A stretch of 32,813 nt of DNA from Dimargaris cristalligena. Lineage: Eukaryota; Kickxellomycota; Dimargaritomycetes; Dimargaritales; Dimargaritaceae. The DNA is taken from positions 1-32,813 of the forward strand of contig JANBQC010000308.1 of the NCBI GenBank assembly GCA_027576995.1. The letters run 5' to 3'. Each line of letters begins with the position of its first letter. Position 1 is the first letter of the stretch. Below, one piece after another: positions 1 to 10,400 of this stretch. The translations under genes and the position numbers were made by a program. The notes under the pieces were generated by a model, which worked only from the letters and a program-made list of their open reading frames with translations, ran no database searches and was not told where the DNA came from.

Positions 1-562
1 CTTCATACCCTGCATAATAATAATAATAGTAATATAATTAGTGTGGCTTATAGGGGGACAGTACACCTTGCCACACCAGGACTCTTGATGGACTAAGAGT
101 GGGTAACTCAGGTGACAGCACTAAAGTCCCAGGATATATACTATACTAACTATATCCCTAACATGACCATGGGGTTTGGTTATGTTAAACTTAAATTCAT
201 TTAATAGCTGCTCCCAGGCAGGAACTGCCACCTCTGGGATTATTTAGTATGACAAAGCCACCACAAAATAATCCAATACCAATCAGTCAATTATTTGGTC
301 CAGTAACTTAGTACCTGAATTAGTATTACTCTCAGCAATATTACACTTGCTCCAGTTAAATCAAAGCCTGGGTTTAATAATAGGGCCTCTAATTGTAATG
401 GCTGGTTGATTAGGGACAACTACCAAGGTACTGCACAGTTCAGAATGATGAAAAGGCCCTTCCTTCTGGTTACCCAGTTGGATGTCCAATATCTCTAATT
501 AAGTACCTATCTTGGGCCACCCATTAGCTTTCCTGAAACCTAGATCAATGTCCTACTTAAAC

Positions 563-699
563 ACCCTTTCCATTACTCAGGGCTATATAAATAAAACTAC
601 ATTTGATAAGGCAAAAACTACTGGTTAAAAATTAATTGTCTACATGCTTTATCATGACCTATAATTAGAAATGTTATACAGCTGGTCTGAATGCCACCA
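563..699 (-). mobile_element. MITE-like element, copy D (diverged)
   Basis: This is a diverged member of the short inverted-repeat family also seen at 1382-1520, 23111-23248 and 30070-30194. The right end (about 672-699, TTATACAGCTGGTCTGAATG then CCACCA) matches the other copies closely and is followed by TA at 700-701. The inner ACTGGTTAAAA motif (about 623-633) is shared. The left end (about 576-590, CAGGGCTATATAAATA) is only a weak match, so the left boundary is approximate. It has no coding capacity. Confidence 0.55.
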
Positions 700-1381
700 T
701 ATGGAGGTTTGAAGAAGAGGGAACACATGTTAAACAAGTTAGTAAGCCCAGCTGAAATGAATGGAGCCACTATTCCTAAGTCAACTCTTCTAATAACTAT
801 AGCCCAGAAACATATTCCTGGACATTTCCATAATAAATTATATTATATCCAGAAGTGCACTAGCTAATTGATCCTGTTTATGGTTGCACTAACCCCTTCA
901 GTGGCATTTTCTGCTTTACATTCCCAAACGGGAATAACATTTGCAATTAATCAGTACTTCCAGACTTGCCAGTGTTGTGGTCATATTTAATACCACAAGG
1001 TAATATAGCCTGATAACCTTATCAGGGCTGGCTGGAGCAGTCTCAGTCCAGTGGAAAAAACTAACTAACTAAGGAAAACATGCACTTAGAGGGGATGATT
1101 CTTATCTGATCTTCCGACAGGGACAACTAGGGTAACCAGGGATCACACAGGGATCCTTCTAGTGTATGGTAGATAAGGCACAATGAATGGGCTTGGGCCA
1201 AATTGACAACAGGGATAGAGCAAGACTGGTGGATCGAAATAACTAACTGGTAGACTATACTGTTAGAATGTTTAAATGAATTATAACTGCAAGCTTTATT
1301 ATATAAGTATATAATCACAAGTAAAGAGGGTAATGAATAAAGAAGAAAGCCGCAAAAAGAAAATAATAACTCCAGTTGAAT

Positions 1382-1520
1382 TGGGGAGAAGTTCATTCAG
1401 GCTGTATAATGAAAAATTCATTGGGTGAGGCCAATATTACTGGTTAAAAGCTTTTCTCACATATATTCGCCCATACATGTATTATGTAAAACCTTATACA
1501 GCTGGTTTGAATTTCATCCA
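1382..1520 (-). mobile_element. MITE-like element, copy A
   Basis: A roughly 139-bp non-coding element with terminal inverted repeats: the left end reads GGGGAGAAGTTCATTCAGG and CTGTATAATG, and the right end reads CCTTATACAGCTGG, TTTGAA and TTTCATCCA. It is inverted relative to the copies at 23111 and 30070 and shares their internal blocks, including TTCATTGGGTGAGGCC AATATTACTGGTTAAAAG and CATACATGTAT. The flanking dinucleotides are TT rather than TA, so the target duplication has decayed here. Confidence 0.75.
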
Positions 1521-1743
1521 TTGTTTTCTTGAATAGAGGATGCACCCATAAGAATGGGGATGCGGCCATTATAAAGTGAATAAAATAGTGCTCACAAGAG
1601 CTGAACAAGAATCGCGATAGGTCATGTGATTTCTAACATATACTTGGTGTAAAAAACTGCCTGTTTATTAGGAGAATACCCAACTGGTATTTATATGAAA
1701 TGTAATAAAGAAGGCCGCTAATGTTGGTGGCTCTGAGGGTACT

Positions 1744-1768
1744 AAGTCTGGGGATATGCCCCAGACTT
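1744..1768. repeat. Perfect 10-bp inverted repeat (hairpin)
   Basis: AAGTCTGGGG at 1744-1753 pairs perfectly with CCCCAGACTT at 1759-1768 around a 5-base loop (ATATG). It lies in non-coding AT-rich DNA. It could be the tip of a transposon end or a chance structure; no gene is near enough for a terminator role to be argued. Confidence 0.6.
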
Positions 1769-1876
1769 CTATAACTAAAAGATCCTCAAGTTATGAATAA
1801 GAACTATGAATACTGAATATTGAATATTGAATACTGGAAAACCGGCCTAGCCATTGAAGGGCTTGTAACTGGGTGG

Positions 1877-1919
1877 GAAAAGATGAAGACTGGCCTTTGG
1901 TGATGTTCTTCATCTTTTC
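1877..1919. repeat. Perfect 13-bp inverted repeat with 17-base loop
   Basis: GAAAAGATGAAGA at 1877-1889 is the exact reverse complement of TCTTCATCTTTTC at 1907-1919. Together with the hairpin 110 bases to the left it suggests a structured or transposon-derived segment. No coding sequence is associated. Confidence 0.6.
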
Positions 1920-2641
1920 TAAACTAAAAATAGTTTGGCCGGGATATGCTATTAGAGATTAAGTAGGCCTGGCCACAACAACAGTTTGCCTTAGTTTTTC
2001 ATAGGAAAACCTTGTAAATGGACTAGCTTGTTGCCAAGTGGGGCGATAGTAGATGTAACAATCTGCCATGTCCGGTAGAGTGTTTGATGACTTGTTCATA
2101 AACGCCATTGACCATTACATCAATGTATGTATTAGACGTCTATTATAAGCCACCTACACTGTAGTCCTTCGTCAGCTAACGGGGCCCAGCCCCCGCTGAT
2201 TAGGATTTACCTATACGCCCTTATTAACCAGAACGGTTGAATTAGATGGAAAATTCCGCTAAAACAATCTTAAGCACATTAAAATTTGGAGGGAAAGTGG
2301 GCGATTTCAATAGCATAACACCTACCCAGTCGGGAAAATTTTCCATTACACACTGCCAATTAGGAATTCATCCACAGTGCAAAGTAAGACTACCCAAGTG
2401 GAGTGAGACTTTCTAAAACCTAACATAGTTTTTTTTTGATAACGGACTTTGATGGGGCTAAAATATTTTAAATGTTTAGCAAGTAGATGTCCGCCTTTTG
2501 AAATACAGTCTTGTCCAGGCCCGTAAGGGAATCTCCACTATTTCCCATTCAACTTACAAGTCTCGTCGCCCCTTCTAGGCATTGCTTTTATCTTATTCCA
2601 CCCATTATATATATTTTTTTTTGGAAACCCATACCTTCACA

Positions 2642-4049
2642 ATGCAAGCTTCTACACCCCCACCAGCGGCTCCTTCGCGTGCTCTTTGCGGAGTATGCCA
2701 GGCGAATGCCTGGAAATACAAATGCCCCGGCTGTCTATGCCTTACCTGCTCCCTCGATTGCTCCAAGGCCCACAAGAAATCGAGCGGCTGTACTGGACAG
2801 CGGTCCAAGACCCACTACATTCCTATTAAAGTATTTACCGACGACGACCTGAGCAGTGGTAAGTTTGCACCCTCCATTTCACCTGCAGGCCCACAATGGC
2901 CTCCTTTTCCTTGAATCTGCATCGGAAACTGTCTTCAAAAAGGGACCGCTGGTCTAGGCGATTTGCATTTCTAGAGTATATGCGGACTTTTTTCAGGTAC
3001 TTTTCCAGCCCGGGTCCATATTAAACATATATTTTGCTTGTCCGCACACGGGGATATCGTTTATATATATATCTATATCCACCTTATTACCATGCAGATC
3101 TTTCATTCATCCAGGATGTCTCTCGAGCTGCGGATCACTTCAGTCGTGAACAAAAACAAGTTAGGAACCCCTCAAGCCGATTATCTGAACTCGCATCCAC
3201 CCACCGGAGCATCGACCTTGTCATTTTGGCGGAAGGTATGTCTCGACACCAGACTAACCAAACCTACTGGCACAAATCCAGCCAGCGGTTGGTATGGACT
3301 ATAGAGTTCCGCATTCACTCGCCTACTCCATTGTCTTCGTCACCCGCTGCGTTAATGTCGATGGACGCGACCCCGCCAGACTCTCCGCCCGTTACTGAGA
3401 GCGCACCGCCGCTGGAAACCACGGTGGTGCTCGACACGGGCATCCATGATGACCATACCTGGGCCCAAGTATTGGTACGACATTTCGGCAGGCCTTTACC
3501 ATCGATGGAGTCCCTAGCTGACGAGGAGGGCCCTAAGCCTACTTCACCGGTTACCACCGGGTCGGATACCAAACCGGCCGCGAAACGGCGCCGTGGAGGC
3601 GACAAGTCCAAGTTGCCCGAGGTAGTCCAAGCAGTATATCAAAAAATTGATACGGCCCAGATAATCTTGTTGATGCGCAATAATTCGTTGCCGGTAAGTG
3701 GATAAGCATTGGAAGAACCATTGGATACGAATACGCTATATACATGAATTAGTTAGCCCTACCTGGTCCATGCAACCTCTAACCCTCTCTTTTTTTTTTC
3801 ACATATCTTCACCACTGGGCGACGGTGACTGCAATTGGCCATGAATTGATATTTTAAATGGGTGATACTGATTTGAAAATATAGGCCAACTGCGTTCAGT
3901 ACTACCAGCTCAACCCCCACCAATCTATCGCAGACTCCCTTCGTGGTAAACGGATAATTGAATACCCGACCGTGGATATATTTACCCAATTACCAACGGA
4001 CCGAGTTCTAACCCCTAGTGATCCGCTCAAGGAGTCCACCGAATCCTAA
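2642..4049 (+). CDS. BCD1: Box C/D snoRNA assembly protein BCD1 (ZNHIT6-like), three exons
   Basis: The predicted CDS joins exons 2642-2858, 3098-3693 and 3885-4049 (978 nt, 325 residues). The introns are GTAAGT...CAG (239 nt, phase 1) and GTAAGT...TAG (191 nt, phase 0). The N-terminus is a zf-HIT zinc finger with ligands C16/C19, C28/C31, C36/C40, H44 and C50. After it the protein follows the BCD1 family layout: the HYIPIKVFTDDDLSS segment, then after the first junction DLSFIQDVSRAADHFSRE, a beta-rich middle, and a last exon with YYQLNPHQSIADSLRGKRI followed by IEYPT, the family's C-terminal signature. In known systems BCD1 is a nuclear assembly factor needed for stability of box C/D snoRNAs. 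Both splice junctions are fixed by family matches on each side. A basic PAAKRRRGG stretch in exon 2 may be a nuclear signal. The middle (Pro/Ser-rich, about residues 175-240) is variable. Confidence 0.88.
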
Positions 4050-4052
4050 ATG

Positions 4053-4058
4053 AATAAA
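4053..4058 (+). terminator. AATAAA polyadenylation signal for BCD1
   Basis: A canonical AATAAA begins three bases after the BCD1 stop codon (TAA at 4047-4049). If it is used, the 3' UTR would be only about 20-30 nt. It is in the right place, but the hexamer can also occur by chance in AT-rich DNA. Confidence 0.45.
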
Positions 4059-5140
4059 GTGTATGTTTCTACACCCACTCGCCCAACGATTCATGGGGCC
4101 ACTATACGTAAACATATATATATATGGAAAGCGAAACGCCATCAAATCACGGAAGAGGGGGCCGAGGGCTATTCCATAATTGCAGTTACTCGGATGACTG
4201 GGCATTTCTAACGTACATTTCACGCCATCACGAGGCAAACAGCCGACCACTGAATGGCCGCAGAGTTGCGCCTATTCTGAGTGTTTGTGCAGCGATCCGC
4301 CACTCTCAGGTAAAGGTCCCAAATGGGAGGATATATACGTAGGTAAAAGGGCAGTACCTGATATAGTATATACGCGAGTGGCGCAAATAACGAGGCAGGG
4401 TCTGGGTTAGGCTCATTAAGTAGGACTACAATAGTGGAGGTGGAAGATATAGTTTGCCTGGGCCGAAATAGATAGAGCTAAATGGCCACCGCATCCGGCC
4501 GTGCTCATATAGCTTGGCCAATGGGCGACTGGGTCGGTGGTTAGCTTGAGGATATTCGATTGGTATAGCCGAGGCAATCCTAGACGGGAAAACGAGTAGA
4601 GAACGAACTGAGATTATATTCGCTTCCCTATCTGGGCATATCGTCGAATCAACGGCTAGGAGAACGGGAGGGGGGTGCTGATGAATCCCCTCCCCTCTTC
4701 CTTCTCCTCGTTTTTTGGCTACCCCAGGGGTTTTTTACTCAGGCCTTTCCCTAGTCCGTTGAGCTCAACGGTACGCGAAGAACGGAAGATACTTTCCCCG
4801 CTGCTATCCTGCCCCACTTTCTCACCGTTAGTGTTCCATGGTACGGAGGGTCTCGCCCTGCAATCGACGGCAGAAGCGACGCTTTTCGAAAATGCCACCA
4901 ATCAGTGGGATAGATAGGCCTGGGTCGCTGTTTCATGAGAGGTATGTATGCACACTGGGGTGGGCCCAGTTGGTTACACATGTCAGAGCCCTGGGGATGT
5001 CTTCCCCACCGCCTTGGGAAATTAGTCAGCCTATTTGGCTTGGAATGCCCCCTTTCTATACCTATCTGTTCTAAACTAAACTATATGCGTCCGTTGTGTC
5101 TGGTCTATATTTACCCAACCCTTCGGCCCCTTGGCTGAGC
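4059..5140. other. Spacer between BCD1 and the bZIP gene
   Basis: There is no supported gene. Open frames of 60-80 codons exist on both strands (for example 4124-4342 + and 4751-4981 -), but none has recognisable motifs or good splice partners. A short TA run sits at 4112-4123. The mixed GC content near 4680-5000 could be 5' leader or regulatory sequence of the bZIP gene. Confidence 0.4.
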
Positions 5141-5371
5141 TCCTGTTTCGGCCCTTCTTTCCCGCTTTCGCATTCCTGCTTTGCCCGCAGACTCTCTCCT
5201 TTATCCGTTTACATTCTTCTCGCTTCGTCTCCTTCCCCTCTTCTTCACCGCATACCTTGATTTTGCACTATACTCCACCACCACTACTTCTTGATCGATT
5301 CCTTTCCTTTTTCGAGTGAAACCTCTTTCCCCAGTCCCACTTTCTCTGTGGTTATATAGTCCCCCACAAGC
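5141..5371 (+). promoter_or_regulatory. CT-rich promoter/5' leader of the bZIP gene
   Basis: The top strand from about 5141 to 5345 is strongly pyrimidine-rich, with runs such as CTTCCCCTCTTCTTCACC and CTCCACCACCACTACTTC. It is followed by a short TATATAG at 5352-5358 and the ATG at 5372. CT-rich tracts just upstream of start codons recur in this window (P450 fusion, subunit e) and are a known feature of many fungal promoters. The transcription start is not known. Confidence 0.5.
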
Positions 5372-6439
5372 ATGGCCAAGTTCAATTCCTTGGACAGCTA
5401 CCTACTAGGGTTAAACCCCGATTCCCCTGAGAATACTCCCGCCATCACCGCCCAGGAGTTTCAGGACGAGCTAGCCCTCTGGGCCGGCACCCAGTTTAAT
5501 TTCGACCCCCAGGCGGCCGCCAGTTCCTTGAACCTACTTCAACCCGGTTTCATGTTCGATCCCACCTCGGCTCTACCCGCCAACCTAGCCGGGGTGGATT
5601 ATCTGCAGCAGCTTACCCACGGGACGGCGTCCGCCACCTCAGCCGGTACTACTGCCTCTCTCACAGGCCCCTCTACTACGCCAACCTCTGCCAATAACCC
5701 GAATCTCGGTCGGGGGATTCCCCCCAGTCCCCACCACCTGACCCACAACGGAATCATGTCCCCTCTTCGTTCCTACAATCCTTTACTGGATCTGCTGGCC
5801 ACTCAGACTAACCAAACCCCCGTCGGCCGGGAGGTGTATCTCCCCACCCTACTCCCCACCTCGGCCCCTGGTCGGCGGTCCTCCAAGCCCCCTTCCCCAC
5901 CCCAGGCTCGCCATATCCAGCCCGTCCAACCACTGAACCCGGTCCAACTGGAGCCCACCACTCCCACCCAACCCGAGACTCCCCAAACTAGCACCGCTCG
6001 GTCGGTCATGTCCTCCCCCCCTCCTTCGGACTCCCATAACGGTCTGACCGATAACGAGAACAAATTCAGTGCCGAGGAGGACAAGCGTCGCCGCAACACC
6101 GCTGCCTCCGCCCGCTTCCGGGCCAAGAAGAAGATGCGCGAGCAGGCCCTGGAAACCAAGGCCGAGGAAATGACCGCTAAGGCCGATGCCCTGGAGAAAC
6201 GCGTGCGGGAGCTGGAGACCGAGGTCAAATGGCTACGCGGCCTTGTCATCGAAAAGGACCCCTCCCTGCTTAACCACCCCCCTGCCACTGGCCACCCGTC
6301 CTCTTTGGTTTTGTCATCGTCTAACAGCAGGGCCGTGGGTCTCGGGGATCCTTACGGTCGTTCCCAGGTGATCTCAACTCTCACGTCCCCCCTTCCCTTG
6401 GCTAAGCGGGCTAAACTTTCTCCTTCTAACCAGCATTAA
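5372..6439 (+). CDS. cys3: CYS3/MetR/Zip1-type bZIP transcription factor
   Basis: A 355-residue intronless ORF. The C-terminal third carries a bZIP domain: EEDKRRRNTAASARFRAKKK at 235-254 is the basic region, with the N-x7-R signature at N242 and R250. The zipper follows, with a heptad series L260, M267, L274, L281, L288. The EEDKRRRNTAASARFR-KKK block and the EVKWLRGLV end of the zipper are typical of the Neurospora CYS3 / Aspergillus MetR / fission yeast Zip1 group, which activates sulfur-assimilation genes. Residues 1-230 are Pro/Ser/Thr-rich with acidic and aromatic patches (for example QDELALWAGTQFNFDP near 30), as expected for an activation region. The predicted site is the nucleus. The first in-frame ATG is used. 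The downstream neighbour is convergent. GCN4/CPC1-like factors are the main alternative, but the basic region fits CYS3 better. Confidence 0.85.
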   Translation: MAKFNSLDSYLLGLNPDSPENTPAITAQEFQDELALWAGTQFNFDPQAAASSLNLLQPGFMFDPTSALPANLAGVDYLQQLTHGTASATSAGTTASLTGPSTTPTSANNPNLGRGIPPSPHHLTHNGIMSPLRSYNPLLDLLATQTNQTPVGREVYLPTLLPTSAPGRRSSKPPSPPQARHIQPVQPLNPVQLEPTTPTQPETPQTSTARSVMSSPPPSDSHNGLTDNENKFSAEEDKRRRNTAASARFRAKKKMREQALETKAEEMTAKADALEKRVRELETEVKWLRGLVIEKDPSLLNHPPATGHPSSLVLSSSNSRAVGLGDPYGRSQVISTLTSPLPLAKRAKLSPSNQH

Positions 6440-7431
6440 CTTAGTTGAGAAGACACGAGAGAAATATTCAAATCTCGCCTTTCAACCCTCACTCCCTATT
6501 AAACGTATAGTATATCTCCGGTAGCCCTACATACGATTATTTTAATTTAATTGTGAATATATATTTCAGCTTGATTAGAATTCTTGTTTTCGACCTTGCC
6601 AATCTCCTAGTATTGGTTTTTCCTTCTTTTTCGAATCATTTTAACACCCCTCACCCTCCCATCTTTTTATTGAAACGGACAATATTTAATTTATTTTTTA
6701 TTTTTTAAAATTCATCTGCACATGCCATCTGGACATTTTCTACTTATTCTCAATCATAGATATCCACACTATTTTTTCTTTTCAAACTTAATTACTTTCT
6801 AAATATTAATTTAGCGAATAAACGGACGCTTTCTCTTTCAGCTACCGTTCAGAATTCAAATGACTGAAAACACTCGAGGATACGCTCCACGCCAACCTGC
6901 ATATTAACTGAGCATAGTGCTTCGGAAAGTATATAACTATACCAGAAATACCCTAACACTATGAGCCAAGGGTGAGCCATGATCAGACTATGATATTCAA
7001 GAGTATTGAACCACAAACCCATACCAAGGCGTGTAAACATAGTCACAAATCATTAATACGACATCCTTCGTTTCTAACATGGACTTCCACTATACTCAAC
7101 CTCCCCAGAACTATCGCGGTCCATAGAGTACCGCAGTTAATAACTAATTAGGCTTTAATTTCAGATGGATATATGTAAAAATTTAAAGAATCAAGCAAAA
7201 GTAAAATATATAAGAAATATTCCAACGGAAGTAAATAATATTATTCTGGATGCGGGGCAAAAAGGGTTGTCGGGAAATTGAATCAAATAGAGAAAACTCC
7301 ATATCCCATGATATTCTTTAGAGTGAATGTTTGGTTTAAAAAAAAACCACTCCCTCCCCCTGTTCCTCCTGGGCAATCAGTCAACCTCTCTGTTTCTTCG
7401 ATTTAATTTTTTTAAAAAAGAAAAGAACATT
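6440..7431. other. AT-rich convergent intergenic region
   Basis: This lies between the 3' ends of the bZIP gene and the minus-strand NOL11-like gene. It is strongly AT-rich with many T and A runs (for example 6685-6710). Only AT-rich frames of about 60 codons are present, which I regard as noise. It should contain both 3' UTRs. Confidence 0.6.
6498..6503 (+). terminator. ATTAAA polyadenylation signal candidate for the bZIP gene
   Basis: ATTAAA lies about 60 nt after the stop codon at 6437-6439, in a segment that turns sharply AT-rich. It is a common variant of AATAAA, but nothing else confirms its use. Confidence 0.35.
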
Positions 7432-10400
7432 TTACCAACGGATCAAGTCAATTTGCAGCATCGAATTCTTCGCCTCGGTCACCCGATACATGGGGGCGAA
7501 ATTCCCCTGAATATTATTGAGGTGCTTCAGGAGAATAATATAATACTTGGTCGCGGGGTGCTGGAGATTGCCGGGGTTACGGGCGGCCACGGACGCGGGT
7601 AAGTCGTAGGGGTAGTTCCGGACGGCCTCTTCAATGACACGGGTAATGGGATCCGTCGGGTCGTTACAGTAGGTGAAGAAATGGCGACCGTTGATAACGT
7701 ACCGGTACCGTTGACAGGTAATGGGATGGGCGTAGCGGTAACGCAAATCGAGGATACAGTGCAAGGGGTCTACGTGGGAGGCGACCGACCGGGCCGGGGC
7801 ATCGGGTCCGAGGAGGGCGGCCGGATCGAAAAACCAGTATTCGGGTAACGTGGTCGGAAGTTGATCATCACCATCCGCATTTTCTGCATCGCCATCGACG
7901 TCCATCCTGCTATCACTATTATTACCCTTCACGGCCTTGGCCTGATAACGGGCGGCCGATTTCGCGGAAGTGATGTTCGGAAGCATCTTCGTCTGTGCCC
8001 GGAAGGTCCGGAACTCTGCGGCCCGGTCACTCTGGGGGGCGATGGCCGGGAAATTCCGCATGAAATAGGCCAGGACCGCGGGGGCGCGCCGCGACGGGGC
8101 CAGGTGGACTTTTTGGAGGGACTTCAGGAGAGGCGGTAACTGGGTCGGGTCCGTCACTCCCACGGGTTTGAGGTGCTGGCCCTTAATGTTGATGGCGGGC
8201 TTCAACGAGTTCATCAAAGGTGCCCCATTGCCTTCAGTAGCCGCTCCACGCACATCACTGGCGTTGTTGACAACGCCATCGTCATCAGCGCTGTCACCAT
8301 CTTCGTCCTGTTCGTCTTCGTCGGAAATGGTGGCGGACTCCACCGGGGATTGGCCCTCCTTCGGCAACTGGTATTTCCGACGGAGCCGGAGTACTCGCTT
8401 CAAGGTAGCTCTCACCGCATCCGGTGGGTTGGTTCCGCTGACATCGGAAGCATCCTGCGACTTGGAGGGGATGTCATTGATTTCCCACAGGTTCAGGAGA
8501 GCATCGGGAAGATGGAACGTGTACCGGAAGCCCAGGGCGTCCCGGTTACAGTCAGTGGTCAAAGGGAGTGCCCCGGTCGGACCCTCACCCATTTTCGCCA
8601 CGTAGGCCCGGTGGGTCCGCTGAATCACCGAGGCGAACGGGGCGATGGTCGCTTGATAAGCCTCGCGGAACTGGTGGGTTTCCTTCAAATAGGCCCGGAG
8701 GCCCTGCACGATCCAGTGCAGTTCGTGTGTTAGGATAAAGCGCGCCATGTGTACATCCAACAGGTCCGTCATGATCTGGAAGAGGTCCGACTCGGCCGGG
8801 AGGATCCCCGCAATCACGTGGTCGCTCGGGTACCACGTGCTCACCGTGGTCTCGACCTGGCGGCGCAACTGCAGGCAACGCAGAAGCAGTTGGGCCAGGG
8901 TCACTAAATCGCTCGTGCGGAAATAGCGACGGAGGGCCCGTTTGTTGTGCCCCTCGTGGCGGCGGTAACTTAAGGCCGCGGTCAGGAAAGCCAGGAATGT
9001 GGTGTCACGGGTCGCTACTTCGGTAAAGTCCTTCAGAGCGATAGACCGTAGGGCCGGGCGAGAAAAGGACGATGCCGATGATGATTCCGACGATGACGAC
9101 GACGGCAGGTGGGATGGAGCCCCTTCCGAAACCGAACTCGAGGTTAATCGACCAGTGGGTGCCAGCACGTCCCGACCTTCGATCTTGGCCTTCGCAGCAT
9201 ACTCCTGCACCTGTTGGTCCAAGCGGCTACGAATCGCCAACATAATGTGGTCTTCGGGGATATCGCTGACCATGTGCAGGGCCAGTTGCAGGAGGTACCA
9301 TTCGCCCCGGCCGATGAGGTAGGGCACCAGTTGGTGGTCCAGGGCCGCCGAACTCAGCACCTGGGCACGCAGCAGAAATTCAATGACGGCCCGGGGCCAG
9401 AAATCGGGTCCGCTGCGGACCACGGGGAACTGGGGCATCTGCCCGGGGGGCAGGAGGCGGGCGGAGTGCCCGCGGCGCTGCGCCTGCTCCTTCTTGGTGA
9501 GTTTCGGGGGGTTTAACGCTGAACCGGGGCCAAATCCGGCCGAGCGAATCGGGCGGGGGTTCACGGACCGCTTTTGGACGCAGTCCGCGATGGGCTGCAC
9601 AAACGATGGGTGCAAGGCCGACCCGAAACAACGGGAGAGTACGGCCAAAGTCAAGTGGGCCGACATGAGGCGGATAGGCTTCGCCACCGTCACATCACTC
9701 CCGAACTGGGCCTTGATGAATGCGGTGGTATGTTTAGGGAAACTCCGGACGGGGCCTTTGAACTTTTCCTGGCAGATGTTGGCCATGTCCTGGCGGGCCG
9801 CCCAGGTAAGCCCTTCCGCCAACAAATGGTAGTAGGTACCCGGGGGACTCAAACCGGCCGGGAGGCAGGTAGGCGGAATGGTTGTCGCACCATCGGTCTT
9901 TTCGCCCTCCCCGGAGTAGTAACCTCGGTAACCGGACGGGGCGAAGTACTCCAAGAAAGTCGTGGTGAAGGTCTGGGCATCCTGGATGGTCTGATCATCC
10001 AACAAGGCCCGGATTTGCGCATCCTCGCGCCGCTGGTCCTCCAGGTGGGCAGCAGACAGATGTTGGCTAATCTGGCTAATTCCCACTTCACTCAAGTTAA
10101 AGCGGGGATCGAAAACGGCTTCTTCACCACTGCGCACGTTAAAATTAACCGGGGCGGTCTTCACCTCCCCTTGGTTCTCCTTGGGGTTTTTGGTTGACTG
10201 GGGAGTGCCTTGGGCTGAGGCCCGGGCTCTTTTAGGAGTCGCGGAAGGGGTAGTAGCGGGGACAGCGGCGGTCGAGGGAGCGGCGGGTTTGGGTGATTCA
10301 GTCGGGGAAGCCAAATAAGGCAAAGCCTTCTCATTAAGGGACATATTGACCAAGAGGGTGGAGGGTGGGACCTGGTACGAGAACACACACACCCGAGTAT

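Larger units (their letters stand above)
1..2641. other. AT-rich gene-free flank upstream of BCD1
   Basis: No ORF here has coding character: the longest is an 89-codon minus-strand frame at 1127-1396 made of AT-rich codons. The stretch holds two copies of the short inverted-repeat element, two hairpins (1744-1768 and 1877-1919) and a run of GAATATT-like heptamers at about 1805-1838. It could be old transposon debris. The last 100 bases, with an AT-rich TATATAT tract near 2607-2616, are the likely BCD1 promoter. Confidence 0.5.

Noticed and set aside
5131..5319. 62-codon frame before the bZIP gene (AELLFRPFFPAFAFLLCP...)
   Set aside because: It starts at TTG and simply translates the CT-rich promoter tract into Phe/Leu/Ser/Pro.
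5803..6288. 161-codon minus-strand frame opposite the bZIP gene
   Set aside because: Antisense shadow of a strongly supported CDS.
8173..8733. 186-codon plus-strand frame and similar frames opposite the NOL11-like gene
   Set aside because: They are by-products of the GC-rich codon usage on the other strand and have no motifs of their own.
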